A stretch of 64,000 nt of DNA from Gossypium raimondii (GCF_025698545.1 NC_068567.1:2356001-2420000), one strand, 5' to 3'. Counted from the stretch's first letter, positions 11,716-23,350 are shown. Translations and numbers: made by a program. Notes: generated by a model not told the origin, from the sequence alone.

Positions 11716-13756
11716 TTAAGAAATAGGTTGATTTTGAGTCTTAATTAACTTCAAAATAACTTTATAAGCTTCCCCTTTTTTCCTACGAACATCCAACAAT
11801 TGCCTCTTCAAAGAAGCTATACTCTTCTTTACACCATTTATTTCACTCTTCACCACTTCTATTTCACCTCTAATCTGCATATGCTGCTTCCTATCTTCTT
11901 CATTTAAAGCCTCTTCCATTGCCTGTATTTTACCATAATCAAACCAATGCTTTCATATTTTACAAAATAGGTAACTAGATCAACTTTTGATATTTGAACT
12001 TGACAACTATCTTTATCTTGGTACTTGAATTTGAAAGAATATAAAAATTTGATAACGTGACATTTTGAGATTGTATCACATCATCACTTGAAAATTTTAA
12101 AATTATATAAAATTTTAGGTGATAATGTGATACAATCTTGGAATGTTATACAGTATTCTAATAACCAGTTCAACTGTTAGACCAACAATAATTAAAAATT
12201 CATAAAAATTTTAAAAATAAAAAAAATATTTAACTGTTTCACCATGTTCAACTATCTGTTATTGTCCAAGTTTTCGATTTTTATCGTTTTCAAGCAATTT
12301 TAAATTTAATCGGTTCAACCCCTTTGTTCGAGCCAATATACCGATCGGTTCTCGGTCCCATCGATCCGACTGACCAATCTAGTCTTATTCTAAAAATATT
12401 AGTCACATCATTAAATCTTGACGAAATACAAGTTTAAAGACCAAAATAGATTTATTTGCCAAATTCGAGTAACAAACTGGACCGAATTGTCAAGTTTTCC
12501 TTTACAAAGAAACAATATGAGGTTTACGAGCTTAGTTCGTAGCTTAACTCGACTCTGACTCAGGAACATTAGTTAAATTTGTTACCTTAATTTGTTGTTT
12601 GATGACATTTTTTGAAGGCAACGAATTCCAAATCTTCCCCTTTACAGGAGCATTAGCAAAGGCTTTATCTCTAGCCCATTTGAGCTCATTAATCTCTTTA
12701 AGAACTTGTTGTTCATCAACCCTTATTGCAGGTCTTGGGATGAAATAGTTCCTTCTAATGTCCCACCTCAATCTCCATATCTGTTTTCACAACAAAAATG
12801 AATTAAATATGTTTGGTGTTAATCATTACCGACCCGCTACCCGCTTAGTCAACTGGGACCAGCCCGATTCTCTTTACTTCAGTAGTAATCGCCACACAGT
12901 TCACATCATATGAGTTCGCACGTGATGGGTTCGCATCATCATGCAAGCAAACTCACACTTAGAAAACACGTGTTAATTTTAGAATAGAGTACGTGTTGGC
13001 ATGTATGGAGACCTACCTAAGCCGTCACATCCATGAACCATATCATATAAATATTCAAACATACTTACCCGATCGGATATCTCTTCGACCACTGACGGAC
13101 CCGAATCGTTTAATCCCTTCTGACCAGCATTCACCTCTTTCAAGAGCTTCTTTTCTTTCACCATATTGCCAGTTTCATGATGCATTCGGAAACACAAATT
13201 CTAGAATCGAAACTTTATATCAATCAATCAAATTACTTTTCACGAAAACCAACATCGAAAAATACAAAAAAACATGCTTACATGGCTATTAATCTTGCCT
13301 TGTGTGTTGATAGATCTCTCCTTATAAGCACCATTAGCAAAAGTAAGCTTATCGAGATCTCGTTTCAAAGCAGCCATTTGCTTCCCTTTATTTGTCCACA
13401 TACTTCTGAATCCCTTCTCTTTATAGTTCAAATCATATAACCTATTATAAGCTTGGCGTTCTTCGAACTGTTCATCATAATACGATTTTCTGATTCTCTT
13501 TATCGTTGATATTCATCGTAATTGATAAAAATTTAAAAAGGTAAATGTAGCTAGGTACCTGTTTTTCGTGTATCGCCTTTGTGATTCGAAATAATTGTTC
13601 ATTCAAGCATGTAAGTGACTTCGTAGCTTGTTGAATCCCAGATTCTGGATTTGTGTTTTGCTGAAGCATTGTAAAAATCAAGTCATTGATTGGATCCTTC
13701 TTGGCTTTGCTCTTAACAGCCTGTAACTCTTCATTTTCTGGTTTTGCAGTAGCCAT
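11716..13756 (-). CDS. Short proton pump-interactor (PPI)-like coiled-coil protein
   Basis: PPI1-family proteins bind the autoinhibitory C-terminus of the plasma-membrane H+-ATPase and raise its activity. The five-exon model on the minus strand is 13559-13756, about 13282-13497, 13069-13200, 12586-12780 and 11716-11922, giving about 315 residues. It opens MATAKPENEELQAVKS. It is almost entirely charged helix, with family-like blocks such as LNEQLFRITKAIHEKQ, MWTNKGKQMAALKRDLDKL, ANGAYKER, KEKKLLKEV and EINELKWARDKAFANAPVK. Arabidopsis PPI1 is roughly twice as long; the C-terminal part with the basic and membrane-anchor region is not seen here. The exon 2 acceptor is uncertain: the strong CAG at about 13490 breaks the frame, so an AAG acceptor six bases upstream is needed. 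Either this is a weak site or the gene is slightly damaged. Function is inferred from coiled-coil similarity only. Confidence 0.7.
11960..12430. repeat. Dispersed AT-rich repeat in the last PPI-like intron
   Basis: This stretch shares block order with 25180-25560: ACTTGAA, then GTGATACAATCT or GTGGTACAATCT, AATAACCAG or AATAACAAGATGG, GTTAGACCA, and finally a Ser/Arg-codon-like TCGGTTC...ATCGATC tail. Both copies are plus. It lies in the intron between the last two exons of the PPI-like gene. Confidence 0.45.
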
Positions 13757-15039
13757 GTGATAGTGTGCCTATATCAAGTTGATACAATATATATATGTGT
13801 ATGTATATGATTATAAAGGGTAATTAAAATCAAATTCTGGCATAGAAATGAAAATTTTGAATGCATAAATAAAAGAGAAAATGCAAGGTGACGTGATCCA
13901 CAAGTCAAATGGACATTCATGCTACTTATTGTGAGGCCTTGCACCCCACGGCAGTCTTTAAGTCAACCCAATCCTTGATAATATATAAGTATATAGAATG
14001 GATAAATATTTAATGTATTGATACTGTTGCTTGCCAACTATGCCTTCAGGGGTAAAGTCAAACATTTTAGGGTTGAAATTTAATTATAAAATTTTGGGGG
14101 TCAAAACAGATATTTTACTATTTTAATAACTATAGTATTATAAATTTTAAGGACTTAAAAGATAATTTCCCCTAAATCAAGGGGAGTCAGGGCCCTTGCC
14201 TTTGGATCATAGTTGTTAGGTCCAATGGTTCCATAAAATCATAAAATCAGAGGAGTGAATTATTGTAAAATGGATTGAATCGGGTAAAAAGTCATTTGAA
14301 CTAAATCTAAGTTGATCTAAATTTTAATTTTTTTATAATTTATAAAATGAATGTTTAGATTTTAATAATTTTATTTATGTTTATTATTTTTTAATTTTTA
14401 TGAATGTTTAAAATTTTAATGAGTTCTCATTAAAATATACCTCATTTATGAGTAAAAATATTATGGTGATGGCATACACATGGATTGCTATGTGGATGAT
14501 ATGTCAACATTTAAATATTTTTAAATACTAAAATTACTTTTCATATTTTAAATAATTTTAATGATTTTAAATTTTAAAATAATTTTAAAAATAATTTTTA
14601 AAAATAATTAAATACTAACGCGTCATCCATTTAGCAATCCACATGTATGTCACATCAACAAAGTTAAAGAATATTAATTTTTCTATCTATTTTGAGATAA
14701 TTTGACAATAAACGCAAATTTAAGTACTAAAAAGACGAAAAATTAAATAGAGGTTTAAAATAACTATTTTTATAAAGTTAAAGAGTCAAATAAATCATTA
14801 TGTGAATATATTACGTGGATTCAACATGGAACAAGCAACAAATAAAATAGTTTTTCTTGAGCCACTCGGTTTTCTTCTCTTTTAAAAGATTTCCATTTTC
14901 ACAAGGAAAAATTATAATTTTTTAATTTAGGTATCCACCACCGATAATAGTAACTAATTTAAAAGATATTTTTTGTTATTAATCCTTATATTTTGCACTG
15001 TTTATGGAACAATACTTTCTTGCATATAAAAATACATTG

Positions 15040-15520
15040 AAAGGTTAAGTTTTGTTATTAGCCCTTATACTATCCACAATTTGTGGATTTAGCCCCTATA
15101 TTCTAATTTGGTTAATTTTAATCAATGTATTTTTCGAATTTTGACTTAAATAGTAGCAATTAAATCTGCTAAATCAAATTGTGCTATTAGTCTCGTACTA
15201 GGCCTAAGTTATAGATTTAATCAATATTTTCCAGTCTAATTATTTGTAGCCTCTATACTTTTTGAGTTTTGGAATTTCCATTAAATCCATTAATTAAAAC
15301 GATATGGTTTTTTTATTAGTATTATATGCAAATAGCAAGCTAATAGTTGTTAAATTTGTTAGATCAAATTCTACTATTAGTCTCGTACTATGTATAAATT
15401 ATGGATTTAATTTTTGTTCTCTAATTTGATAATTTTAGTTCCCTATACCTTTCAATTTTTAAAATTTTAGTCTGATTCAAACGATGTATTAACTAAAATG
15501 ATGCGATTTTTTCAATTTAA
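15040..15520. repeat. Dispersed repeat, copy 1 (internally duplicated)
   Basis: Blocks such as TTATTAGCCCTTATACTAT, GTGGATTTAGCC, TTTTCGAATTTTGA and CCATTAATTAAAACGAT recur at 56785-57200 and 60570-61000. Within this copy the segment TCAAATT-TACTATTAGTCTCGTACTA occurs twice (about 15173 and 15365), giving an internal duplication of about 190 bp. Confidence 0.5.
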
Positions 15521-15541
15521 ATAATAATATATATTGGGTGG

Positions 15542-15590
<49 letters not shown>
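15542..15590. repeat. (ATT)16 microsatellite
   Basis: An uninterrupted ATT trinucleotide repeat of about 49 bp. Confidence 0.95.
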
Positions 15591-15736
15591 GATACTACAA
15601 ATATTTATTTAAGATTTAAACTTTTTTTAATAAAGTACCGTTACAATTCATCCAAATGATTAAATATATAATAAAACATTAAGTTTGAATTTGACTTCTT
15701 CAACATTGGGTCGAATTTCTAAAATAATTGAATTAA

Positions 15737-16427
15737 GGGTAAACTACACCCATGGTCACTTTTGTTTACCTTAGGTTATATTTTAGTCACTTGTGTTTGA
15801 AATGTTACGTTTTAGCCACTTACGTTATCTTGTTGTAACATTTTAGCCATTAAGCCGTTAATTGCCGTTAACGGTGTAACGGTAAGCTGACGTGGCACGT
15901 TAAATCATCATTTCAAACAAAATTTTAGGTTAAATTATATAATCGATTCCCATTTTTTTCAAATTGACAGTGAAGAAAGAAGTAAGAAGTTGAAAGTCAT
16001 AATTGCCTATAACCAAAACCCATAAACCCATACCATGCTTCTTATTTCATTGCCAATTTGACTTCTTGATATGTTAAAAGAAATGGAGAAGGTAGGAAAA
16101 TAAATGGAGAAGGTAGGAAAATAAAAGGAGAAGTAGAAAATAATGGAAAATAAAAAAAAAGTTAAAAGAACATAAAAGAAAAAAATTAAATTGTTCAAGA
16201 CGAAAAAATATAGGGACCAAATGTATAATTTAACCTAAATTTTTTGTTTAAAAGGATTATTTAACATGCCACGTCAGCTTACCATTACATTGTTAACAGC
16301 AATTAATGGCTTAGTGACAAAAATGCTACAACACGATAACGTAAGTGACTAAAACATAACATTTCAAACATAAGTGACTAAAACGTAACCTGAAGTAAAC
16401 AAAAATGATCATGGATGCAATTTACCC
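15737..16427. mobile_element. Mutator-like MITE with perfect 9-bp target duplication
   Basis: The 691-bp element starts GGGTAAACTACACCCATGG and ends with its imperfect inverse. The terminal inverted repeats span about 190 bp and include GTCACTTTTGTTTAC, TAAGTGACTAAAA and the inner GCTGACGTGGCACGTTAAAT. Identical 9-bp direct repeats TTGAATTAA flank it (15728-15736 and 16428-16436). A 9-bp duplication and long TIRs are the signature of Mutator-superfamily elements. There is no transposase; the only longer frame inside is low-complexity. Confidence 0.9.
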
Positions 16428-16693
16428 TTGAATTAAAATATAGTTTAACTTTTTGGACATTCGACCAAAATTGCGGGTGGTAGGCACACTTAGATTTTAT
16501 AATGGTCTAATTAGGGTTTTATATCCCTCTACTTTAAGAAAATTAAAAAGCTAACTCCTCTACTTTAATTTATTAGAATATAGTCCTCACGCTTTATAAA
16601 AAATTGAAGAGTTAATCTTGCAGTACTACCAAACTTTGTCGTTAAATTGTTAACATGGAAATAAACAGTTCAACAAAATTATATGAATTAAAC

Positions 16694-17715
16694 TAGGGGT
16701 GAGCAAAATTCAGTTTGACTCGAAAAAATTAAATTTTTTTTAATTTCAAGTTAAACAAATCAAGTTATTCAAATTAATCAAATTATTTGAGTCAACTCAA
16801 ATTTTTTTCAAATTTTGAGTTCGAATCGAGTTTGATTTTCAAATTTGAATAATTCGAATAAATCGAATATCAAACTATAATAATTTACATTATTACCCCA
16901 AACACCTAAACCTCTTCACTTTCCTCCCAAAACTTTTACTCCCTCCCACTTTCCCCCATAACTTTTACTCTCCTCCCATCTTACCCCTTCTACCCCAAAC
17001 CCATCCCCCAAATTTTACTCCTCCCATTTATTCCCCCCAATTTTACTCCCTCAACATCTAAAACGTTTTATTTTCCCCTAAATGTTTACTTCTCATCCTT
17101 TACCCTAAATAAAAATTAAAATCATCCAAAAAATTTTGTAAACCTAAATAATAATTTTATTTATATATACTATTTATATTATTAAATTAAATTCCATATT
17201 TTATACTATTTATATTATTGAATTGTTTTATCATATTGAATCTTTACAAATTTTTACAAAATTGAATTATTGATGATGTCATAAAATATTCGTGTTAAAA
17301 TTTGATGTTGGTATGAATTTCACATTTTATCATAACTTTTATTAAAAATCACATTTTTACATTTAATATTTTTTAAATTTCAAAATACATAGTGACAAGA
17401 ATCGAAAATAATTGAAGCAACTAAGCAAGCAAAGAAGTTAACCCGTATATAAAAGATTAATAAATAAATTATAAGGAGATTAAAGTTAATAACAAATTTG
17501 ATTACGGTGGATGACAGTGATTACAAGGGCCTAAAATACTTTTTTTTTAATTTAACTCGAACAAATATATTCGATTCGATTCGAATTCTATCTCACTCGA
17601 CTCGATTCGAGAAACATTCAAATCGAATTAAGATGATAAAATATGATTCGTCAAATCAATTAACTCAAAATTTTTTCATTCAATTCAATTCAATCTGATC
17701 GAACACTCACCCCTA
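16694..17715. mobile_element. hAT-like non-autonomous element (TAGGGGTGAG ends)
   Basis: The termini TAGGGGTGAGCA and GAACACTCACCCCTA form an inverted repeat. The inner flanks carry mirrored TTCGA/ACTCGA-rich blocks. The 8-bp flanks AATTAAAC (16686-16693) and AATTAAAA (17716-17723) differ at one base, consistent with an 8-bp hAT target duplication. The core is AT-rich with a C-rich stretch (16900-17050). No transposase is present. Confidence 0.75.
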
Positions 17716-17723
17716 AATTAAAA

Positions 17724-18430
17724 TACTAAAAGTTAGCTATTTATATAATATTCAAATTATATTTTTCTTTTTTTTTTACATTATATAATATATTTTATCG
17801 ATTTAATCCCCATATTTAAAATTTTAAAATTTAAATCTTTTATTTTTCGATTTAAAATTCTAATTCAACCAATAACACTACTAGTATTTTTCGTCAAAAT
17901 TTATTAACTTAACATTTTTTTGTCAATCATATGACATCTCATGTGAATGCAATCTAATCAACACGTCAAGTTGATAATATTTTAATAAAAAATAATGATT
18001 GGACTAATATTTTAAAATCAAAAAATAAAAACTTAATTTCTAACGTTTTAAGCACTAAAATTAATTTTCAAATTTTATTAAAACATAAAAATTAATGACA
18101 TATTTAACTAATATAATGATATTATGTTTACCTCTAACATAAACCATAAAAAATAACATGCAGGGTTGAACCACAGTGAAGTGACATACAATTTGTGTGT
18201 AAATATTCGATTCATATCCGTTTCGAATTTGATGCTTGAACAACCCTTACCCTATGTCCCTTAAATAATAATGTTTTTTATGTGTGTTTTATATTTATTT
18301 TATGATTCATATTCCGAGTTCATACATCTCTCAATATGTGGTCCCCAAGGTCTTATCCCTCAAATCATAATAAAAGAAAATTACACTAGTAGTCACTAAC
18401 TATTAGTAAAAGTCTTTTTTTTTTTTGGTC
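17724..18430. other. Intergenic, no gene seen
   Basis: AT-rich DNA with short poly(A/T) runs. No conserved frame or structured repeat was recognised. Confidence 0.5.
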
Positions 18431-18439
18431 ACCCAAACC

Positions 18440-18985
18440 TCTAACACTAAATGCAAAATCAAAATGAACTTAAATGATTCAATTAATGTTGATGTGTCTT
18501 TAACACAAGTAAGGTCAAAGAAACGCTCCCTAATAAAGTCATCTCTATCAACAAATCTCAAAACAAGAGTCATTTGTTCTTCTTTAAATTCATCACGATA
18601 TTCATCAACAATGATGCAAAATTCTGAGTCTCCAGTATCTTCACGAATCTTCTTTTGCACTTTATTAGCAACAACGTGCAAAAATTCCTTTTGAATTGAA
18701 GGCTGGATTTAGGAGCATTTTCCAACACAATATTCTTAACATCATTGTTATAAGAAGCTAAAGGTTGAACCAACTCGATAAATTTACCACAATTTTTTGT
18801 ATCAAGTGTTTCATCTTGACCTCTCGAAACATAAGCTTGAAATGCAAGCCATCGAACAACATCAATAGAAGTCTTAATTCGTAACTTATTATTCAAAACT
18901 TGTTCCGAACTTTGTTGATGCATTACTTTATTATGCCCAGTTTGCTTCATCAAATTTGCATAAGACTTGATGACATTATTATATG
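18440..18985 (-). pseudogene. hAT-type transposase fragment (DUF4371, TTF-zinc-finger class)
   Basis: Minus-strand frames read QQSSEQVLNNKLRIKTSID, VVRWLAFQAYVSRGQDETLD and, after a one-base frame change near 18690, CIIVDEYRDEFKEEQMTLVL and FVDRDDFIRERFFDL. These are hallmark blocks of the DUF4371 region in plant TTF-type zinc-finger/HAT-dimerisation proteins, encoded by hAT DNA transposons. Both the zinc-finger N-terminus and the HAT dimerisation C-terminus are absent. It is a broken fragment of about 180 codons, with no terminal repeats found nearby. Confidence 0.75.
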
Positions 18986-19002
18986 GTCTACAATATGACT
19001 AA

Positions 19003-19117
19003 GGGTGAGTTTGGATGGGCGATGTGTTTACCTGCGGTTAGTGTAAAAACAGCGGTGGCGGTGGGATTAGATACTGTAGCGATATGCACGCACCCAATCG
19101 CCCATCCGAACCCACCC
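19003..19117. mobile_element. 115-bp Tourist-like MITE with TAA target duplication
   Basis: The ends GGGTGAGTTTGGATGGGCGA and its inverse match at 18 of 20 positions. TAA flanks both sides (19000-19002 and 19118-19120), as expected for PIF/Harbinger-type insertion. The interior is GC-rich (GCGGTTAGTG...CGGTGGCGGTGGG) compared with its surroundings. It sits beside the hAT fragment. Confidence 0.85.
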
Positions 19118-19752
19118 TAAAAAATACATAATTCTTTCGAGAAATATTTTTTTCCCAACTTAGTTGGAGAATGCTCAAGTCAAGAAGAGAATTGAGTAAA
19201 CCAATATTATTGAAGACGCTTAGGATGCTTTTCTAGTGAATATGGATAAAATGGATGTGGATCTACTCTCAAGTAAGCTTCTTGAATTTCATTTCATTGA
19301 TTAATAATTAATAAAAAATTTGAATAGTTTAGTAATTAAATTAAAATTTTATTATTATTTAATGATCAAAACAAAAACACGTGAAAAATTTAATGATCAT
19401 TTAAATGATGTATTCTTTAAAAATTGTACGGACAAAATTCATTGATTTGACATATATAAATATACATATTAATTAAATAACTTTACCCTACATAATCATC
19501 TACCTCCGATGAAGCGACAAATAACTCGTGCCTAAATATTTGATATCTTTCATATTCATTTTACGATACGATGACATTGGCTGCCCCTCACCAATGTCTA
19601 TTATCCCTCAAAAAAAATAATATTTTGACCAAAAACAAGGTCAAAACTGTAAATTTTCTCCATTGGCAACTCGAGGCTTCAACATATGACACTTTTGGCT
19701 TTTCCATAAACTCCCTTTCTTCACCAAAACCCAAAAGGAAGCAACTCGGAAA

Positions 19753-21834
19753 ATGGACCCAACTGCACCCTCCGCGTCGGTCGTCGGCGGCGGTGGCGGC
19801 GGCGGAGGAGGGCCGGCACCTTTCCTTATGAAAACATTCGACATGGTGGACGACTCATCGACCGACGACATCGTTTCATGGAGCTCTAACAAAAAGAGCT
19901 TTGTGGTTTGGAACCCTCCTGATTTTGCTCGCCTTTTGCTTCCCACTTATTTCAAGCACAATAATTTCTCCAGCTTCATCAGGCAGCTTAATACCTATGT
20001 GGGTTTCTTTTCCTTTCTGGGTTTTTTGTTTAATTAATGTATCTTTGATAATTAGGGGAAATCATGTTTCTTTTTTAGCTTTTAACTTCAATTTTTGATG
20101 ACAGATTTATGGAGTGATTTTGGTTTTATGTTTTTGTTCCTTGAGAATGGACAATTTCTCCTTTTTTGTGTGTGTGTCCTTTTCTACTGAATTATGGGTA
20201 TGAATCTTTGCTAAAGCCAGCACATAAATTTAAGGTCAATCAATGTCTTCTGCTGTGATTCATAAGGTAAAATTCTATGAGAATTGGGGTGTTTTTTAAG
20301 TCAATGATTTTGACTTTGAAATTTATAAATTTTCTTCGTAATTGTTTCACATTTTCATGATTTTTCTTTTGCATTCCTCAACTAAAATGGTCCTTAATGA
20401 AGAGTATCTATTCTTCTTTATCTTTGATGCAGGGGCTGTTGAAAGAAGAATTAAGAGTATCTATTCTTCTTTATCTTTGATGCAGGGGCTGTTGAAAGAA
20501 GAATTATACTTGTTTATGGTTTGCTTAGGTTTAGATGTATGAAGATGGAGTGTCTAAGCATGATCTGATTGCATATGAATTTAATTTGTTGACAGGGGTT
20601 CCGGAAGATTGATCCCGAACGATGGGAATTTGCCAATGAAGATTTCGTGAAAGATCAAAGGCATCTTCTTAAGAATATTCATCGAAGAAAACCTATTCAC
20701 AGCCATAGTAATCCACAGGGTTCTTTGATAGATCATGAAAGAGCTGGATACGAAGAAGAAATCGAAAAGCTTTCACGTGAGAAAGCTGCACTTGAGGCTG
20801 ATGTTTTGAGGTCTGAACAAGAGCGGTCAGCTTTGAAGCATCAGGTGGAAGAGCTGACACAACAAGCTGATCAAATGGAGCGTAGGCAAGACACTTTGTT
20901 TAACTTCTTAGAAAAGGCTTTACAAGACCCTGCTTTCGCCGAACATCTTTTTCGTAGAATTGAATCTATGGATGATGTTGTGGCATATAATAAGAAAAGG
21001 AGACTGCCTCAAATTGATCAAACCAAGCCAGTTGGTGACCATAGTCTTTTGGACAACAAAAGTAGTTCTACACCCGAGTTTGGAAATGTTGTCCACCTCG
21101 ATTTCTCGAACAAGCTTAGACTAGAATTGTCATCAGCTGTTTCGGAGATTAACTTGGTTTCTCAAAGCACGCAAAGTTCTAATGAAGATGGAGAAAGTCC
21201 ACAGAGAAGGGTTTCTCAAGGAGAACCAAAAGATGATAATATCAGACCTCAGGGGCTTTTATTCACACCCGAAACATTAGACATTTCAGATACAGGCACA
21301 TCTTTTACATTCAACATGGATTCATCTTTCTCTCAAAGAGTATCAATGAATGAAAGCCCGGCAGTGCATTCACTGCAACAGAGATTAAGTTCCAATGAAG
21401 AACCTGATAGTCATATTTCCTGTCAGTTAAATCTAACTCTGGCATCTTCTTCATTGCAAGTCAATAAAAGTCCCAGCTTAACTAGGATGTCCCAACCAAG
21501 TTGGGAAATCGGAAAAGTCTCCGAGTCAAGGTCTAATGCCAACAGTAAAGACTCTGATTCTGGACCTTTCCATAATAGCAGAAACATGATTGATGGGGAA
21601 ACAACATTATCGTCATCGAAAGAAGGCCCTAACACAAATCAAGAGCCTGCCGCTGCTCCGGTTAGAGTAAATGATGTATTCTGGGAACAGTTCCTCACCG
21701 AGAGACCAGGTTCCTCTGACAATGAAGAGGCCAGTTCCAATTATCGAGCAAATCCATACGAAGAGCAAGACGACAAAAGGTCAGGCCATGGACTAGCAAG
21801 GAATACCAAGAACATCGAGCAGCTTAGTCTTTAG
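19753..21834 (+). CDS. HSFA5: Heat stress transcription factor A-5
   Basis: Class A heat-shock factors bind heat-shock elements as trimers; HSFA5 in other plants mainly represses HSFA4 through hetero-oligomers. Exons are 19753-19998 and 20596-21834, giving 494 residues. The single intron falls after FIRQLNTY (codon 82), the conserved HSF position inside the DNA-binding domain. Order: poly-Gly N-terminus, winged-helix domain about residues 21-115 ([23 protein letters not shown]), HR-A/B coiled coil about 132-190, NLS NKKRRLP about 213, AHA-type [10 protein letters not shown] at 442-451, and the ending [10 protein letters not shown]. The tail [12 protein letters not shown]...NPYEEQ is nearly identical to Arabidopsis HSFA5, which decides the subclass. 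The intron holds a perfect 53-bp tandem duplication containing acceptor-like sites. Confidence 0.95.
20400..20505 (+). repeat. Perfect 53-bp tandem duplication in the HSFA5 intron
   Basis: Positions 20400-20452 and 20453-20505 are identical. Each unit carries a pyrimidine-rich run followed by TTTGATGCAG/GGGCTG, a good 3' splice-site look-alike. The true acceptor (GACAG/GGGTTCC) is at 20595/20596. Confidence 0.95.
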
Positions 21835-22880
21835 CAGCAAAGTTGCCTTGCCGCAAATCCATTGATAAGTCTACAAAGGTCTCTCTTGTTCCTTCTGTTT
21901 CTTCGTGTTATTTATAGTTACTTCGTTTATAGGATACGATTTTATACATAACTGCCCAAAATTAGTTTGAATAAAATCATGTTGAAATTTGAATTCCACT
22001 TGGTAGGTTCTTGCATTGGGGATATAGCATCCTTTTTTCACTGATAAAATAGAAAGTTATGTAGCTTTACCGTCTAGGTTTCGAACTGTCAGTAACCAAG
22101 CAATGATGTTCATCTTGCAAAAATGACGTAATCTGTGTATTCTTTTTCCCGTATCGAAACTGAAGTCTCCTCTTAGTGTTTTCAGTGCCCATCTAACAAT
22201 TCATCTCATAATAATACATTGTGGTATTGTTGTTTTTTCTTACATCAATCCCGAGTTATCACATTTAACTTCGTGCGTTTCAACTGATTGATGGGTAGAT
22301 TATTCATTAGTTTGTGCAGTGAATGTTATGCATGATATAAGACGTTCATGTTTCTTAAGAAAGTAGGGTTCATCTGAAAAATCACTATAATATTAAGACA
22401 GTGATAATGTGATTAGTAAAATAGAAAATGGAGTACTACCTTTGCTTCCGTTTGTGTTGGAGTTTTGAGTGAAAGGGTGATTCATCAATGGAGCTCAGTA
22501 GTGAGTTGAGTCGTAAGGAGCTTAGTGGCCCTTAAGTATGGTCATAGTTTTAAAGTCATGTGAACGGGGAACAGACGTTGAGAGAGCTTTTCTCCCATTT
22601 GAGGTCTGGCCCGGTTTAACTCTAGATAATTGAAGCCTAATGTGCCTACTAGATACCGAAAAATCATAGAGGAAATAAAATACCTAGAGTAAGATATTGT
22701 GAAAAAGTATGCACTCGACAAGCGAAATGATCGCCATGCTAAGCATTTCACAAAGTAGGTAGAGTGCTTCAATCTCGGGAAGATTTTCGGGCATATAAGC
22801 TCGAGTGCTATGCTTCCTGATAAGCTGGTTTTGGAGGAAGGCGGTGATGGTTGCATGACACAGTGGTATTAGAGCCAACT
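21835..22880. other. HSFA5 3' UTR and downstream intergenic DNA
   Basis: The 3' UTR probably extends to about 22000 (AATAAAATC near 21971). Beyond it no gene was seen. Sequence at 22540-22880 has short frames without family resemblance and ends in TGGTATTAGAGCC, which looks like the tRNA-Met primer-binding site of LTR elements. Confidence 0.45.
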
Positions 22881-22889
22881 TTTATGAAT

Positions 22890-23065
22890 ATAAAGTAACA
22901 ATTTCATTAGCCATTGGGTTAGTTACTCGGAGTGATTGAGAGTTCAATCCTTACATTGGATATCGAATAGTTTTAAAATTTATGGTCAACATCTACTCTT
23001 TAATGGTCCTATAGAATACGAAAGATTTATTACAGGACTCGTTTCGGTGGATATCTTGAGAACCA
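22890..23065 (+). mobile_element. SINE-like dispersed repeat, family 2 copy 1
   Basis: It contains GAGAGTTCAATCC, like a tRNA B-box, then TTTTAAAATTTATGGTCAAC, ATCTACTCTTTAATGG and AGAATACGAAAGATT. The same series occurs at 63370-63500 (GAGGATTCGATC, TTTTAAAACTCATGGCCAGC, GTCTACCCTTTTAATGG, AGAATGCGGAAGATT). Confidence 0.5.
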
Positions 23066-23350
23066 AAAAGAAATTCATTAATCATAGGGTGCATTAATTA
23101 ATTAATTTTGAAAGGTTCATTTGGTTTTATTTATTTAATATTGAGCCTTATTTAATATCCCACATTTGCTTTTTTTCTTTTTCATCCAAAAACAGAGGGA
23201 AAATGACAAATCAAACCAATTTACATCAATTATTATTTTTCTTCACGAGATTAATGAAGCCAAAGTTTTATTCACGAGCATAAAGACCAAAATGAAAAAA
23301 AATCGTTAATATTATGAGAAAAGGTCCTTGTCTTATAGTAGAAATATTTA

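Larger units (their letters stand above)
13757..15736. other. Intergenic, AT-rich, no gene seen
   Basis: TATATATAT near 13785-13800 could be the TATA region of the minus-strand PPI-like gene. A repeat tail resembling the SBP intron 2 insert lies at 14030-14220. A dispersed repeat occupies 15040-15520 and a microsatellite 15542-15590. No coding frame of note is present. Confidence 0.6.
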
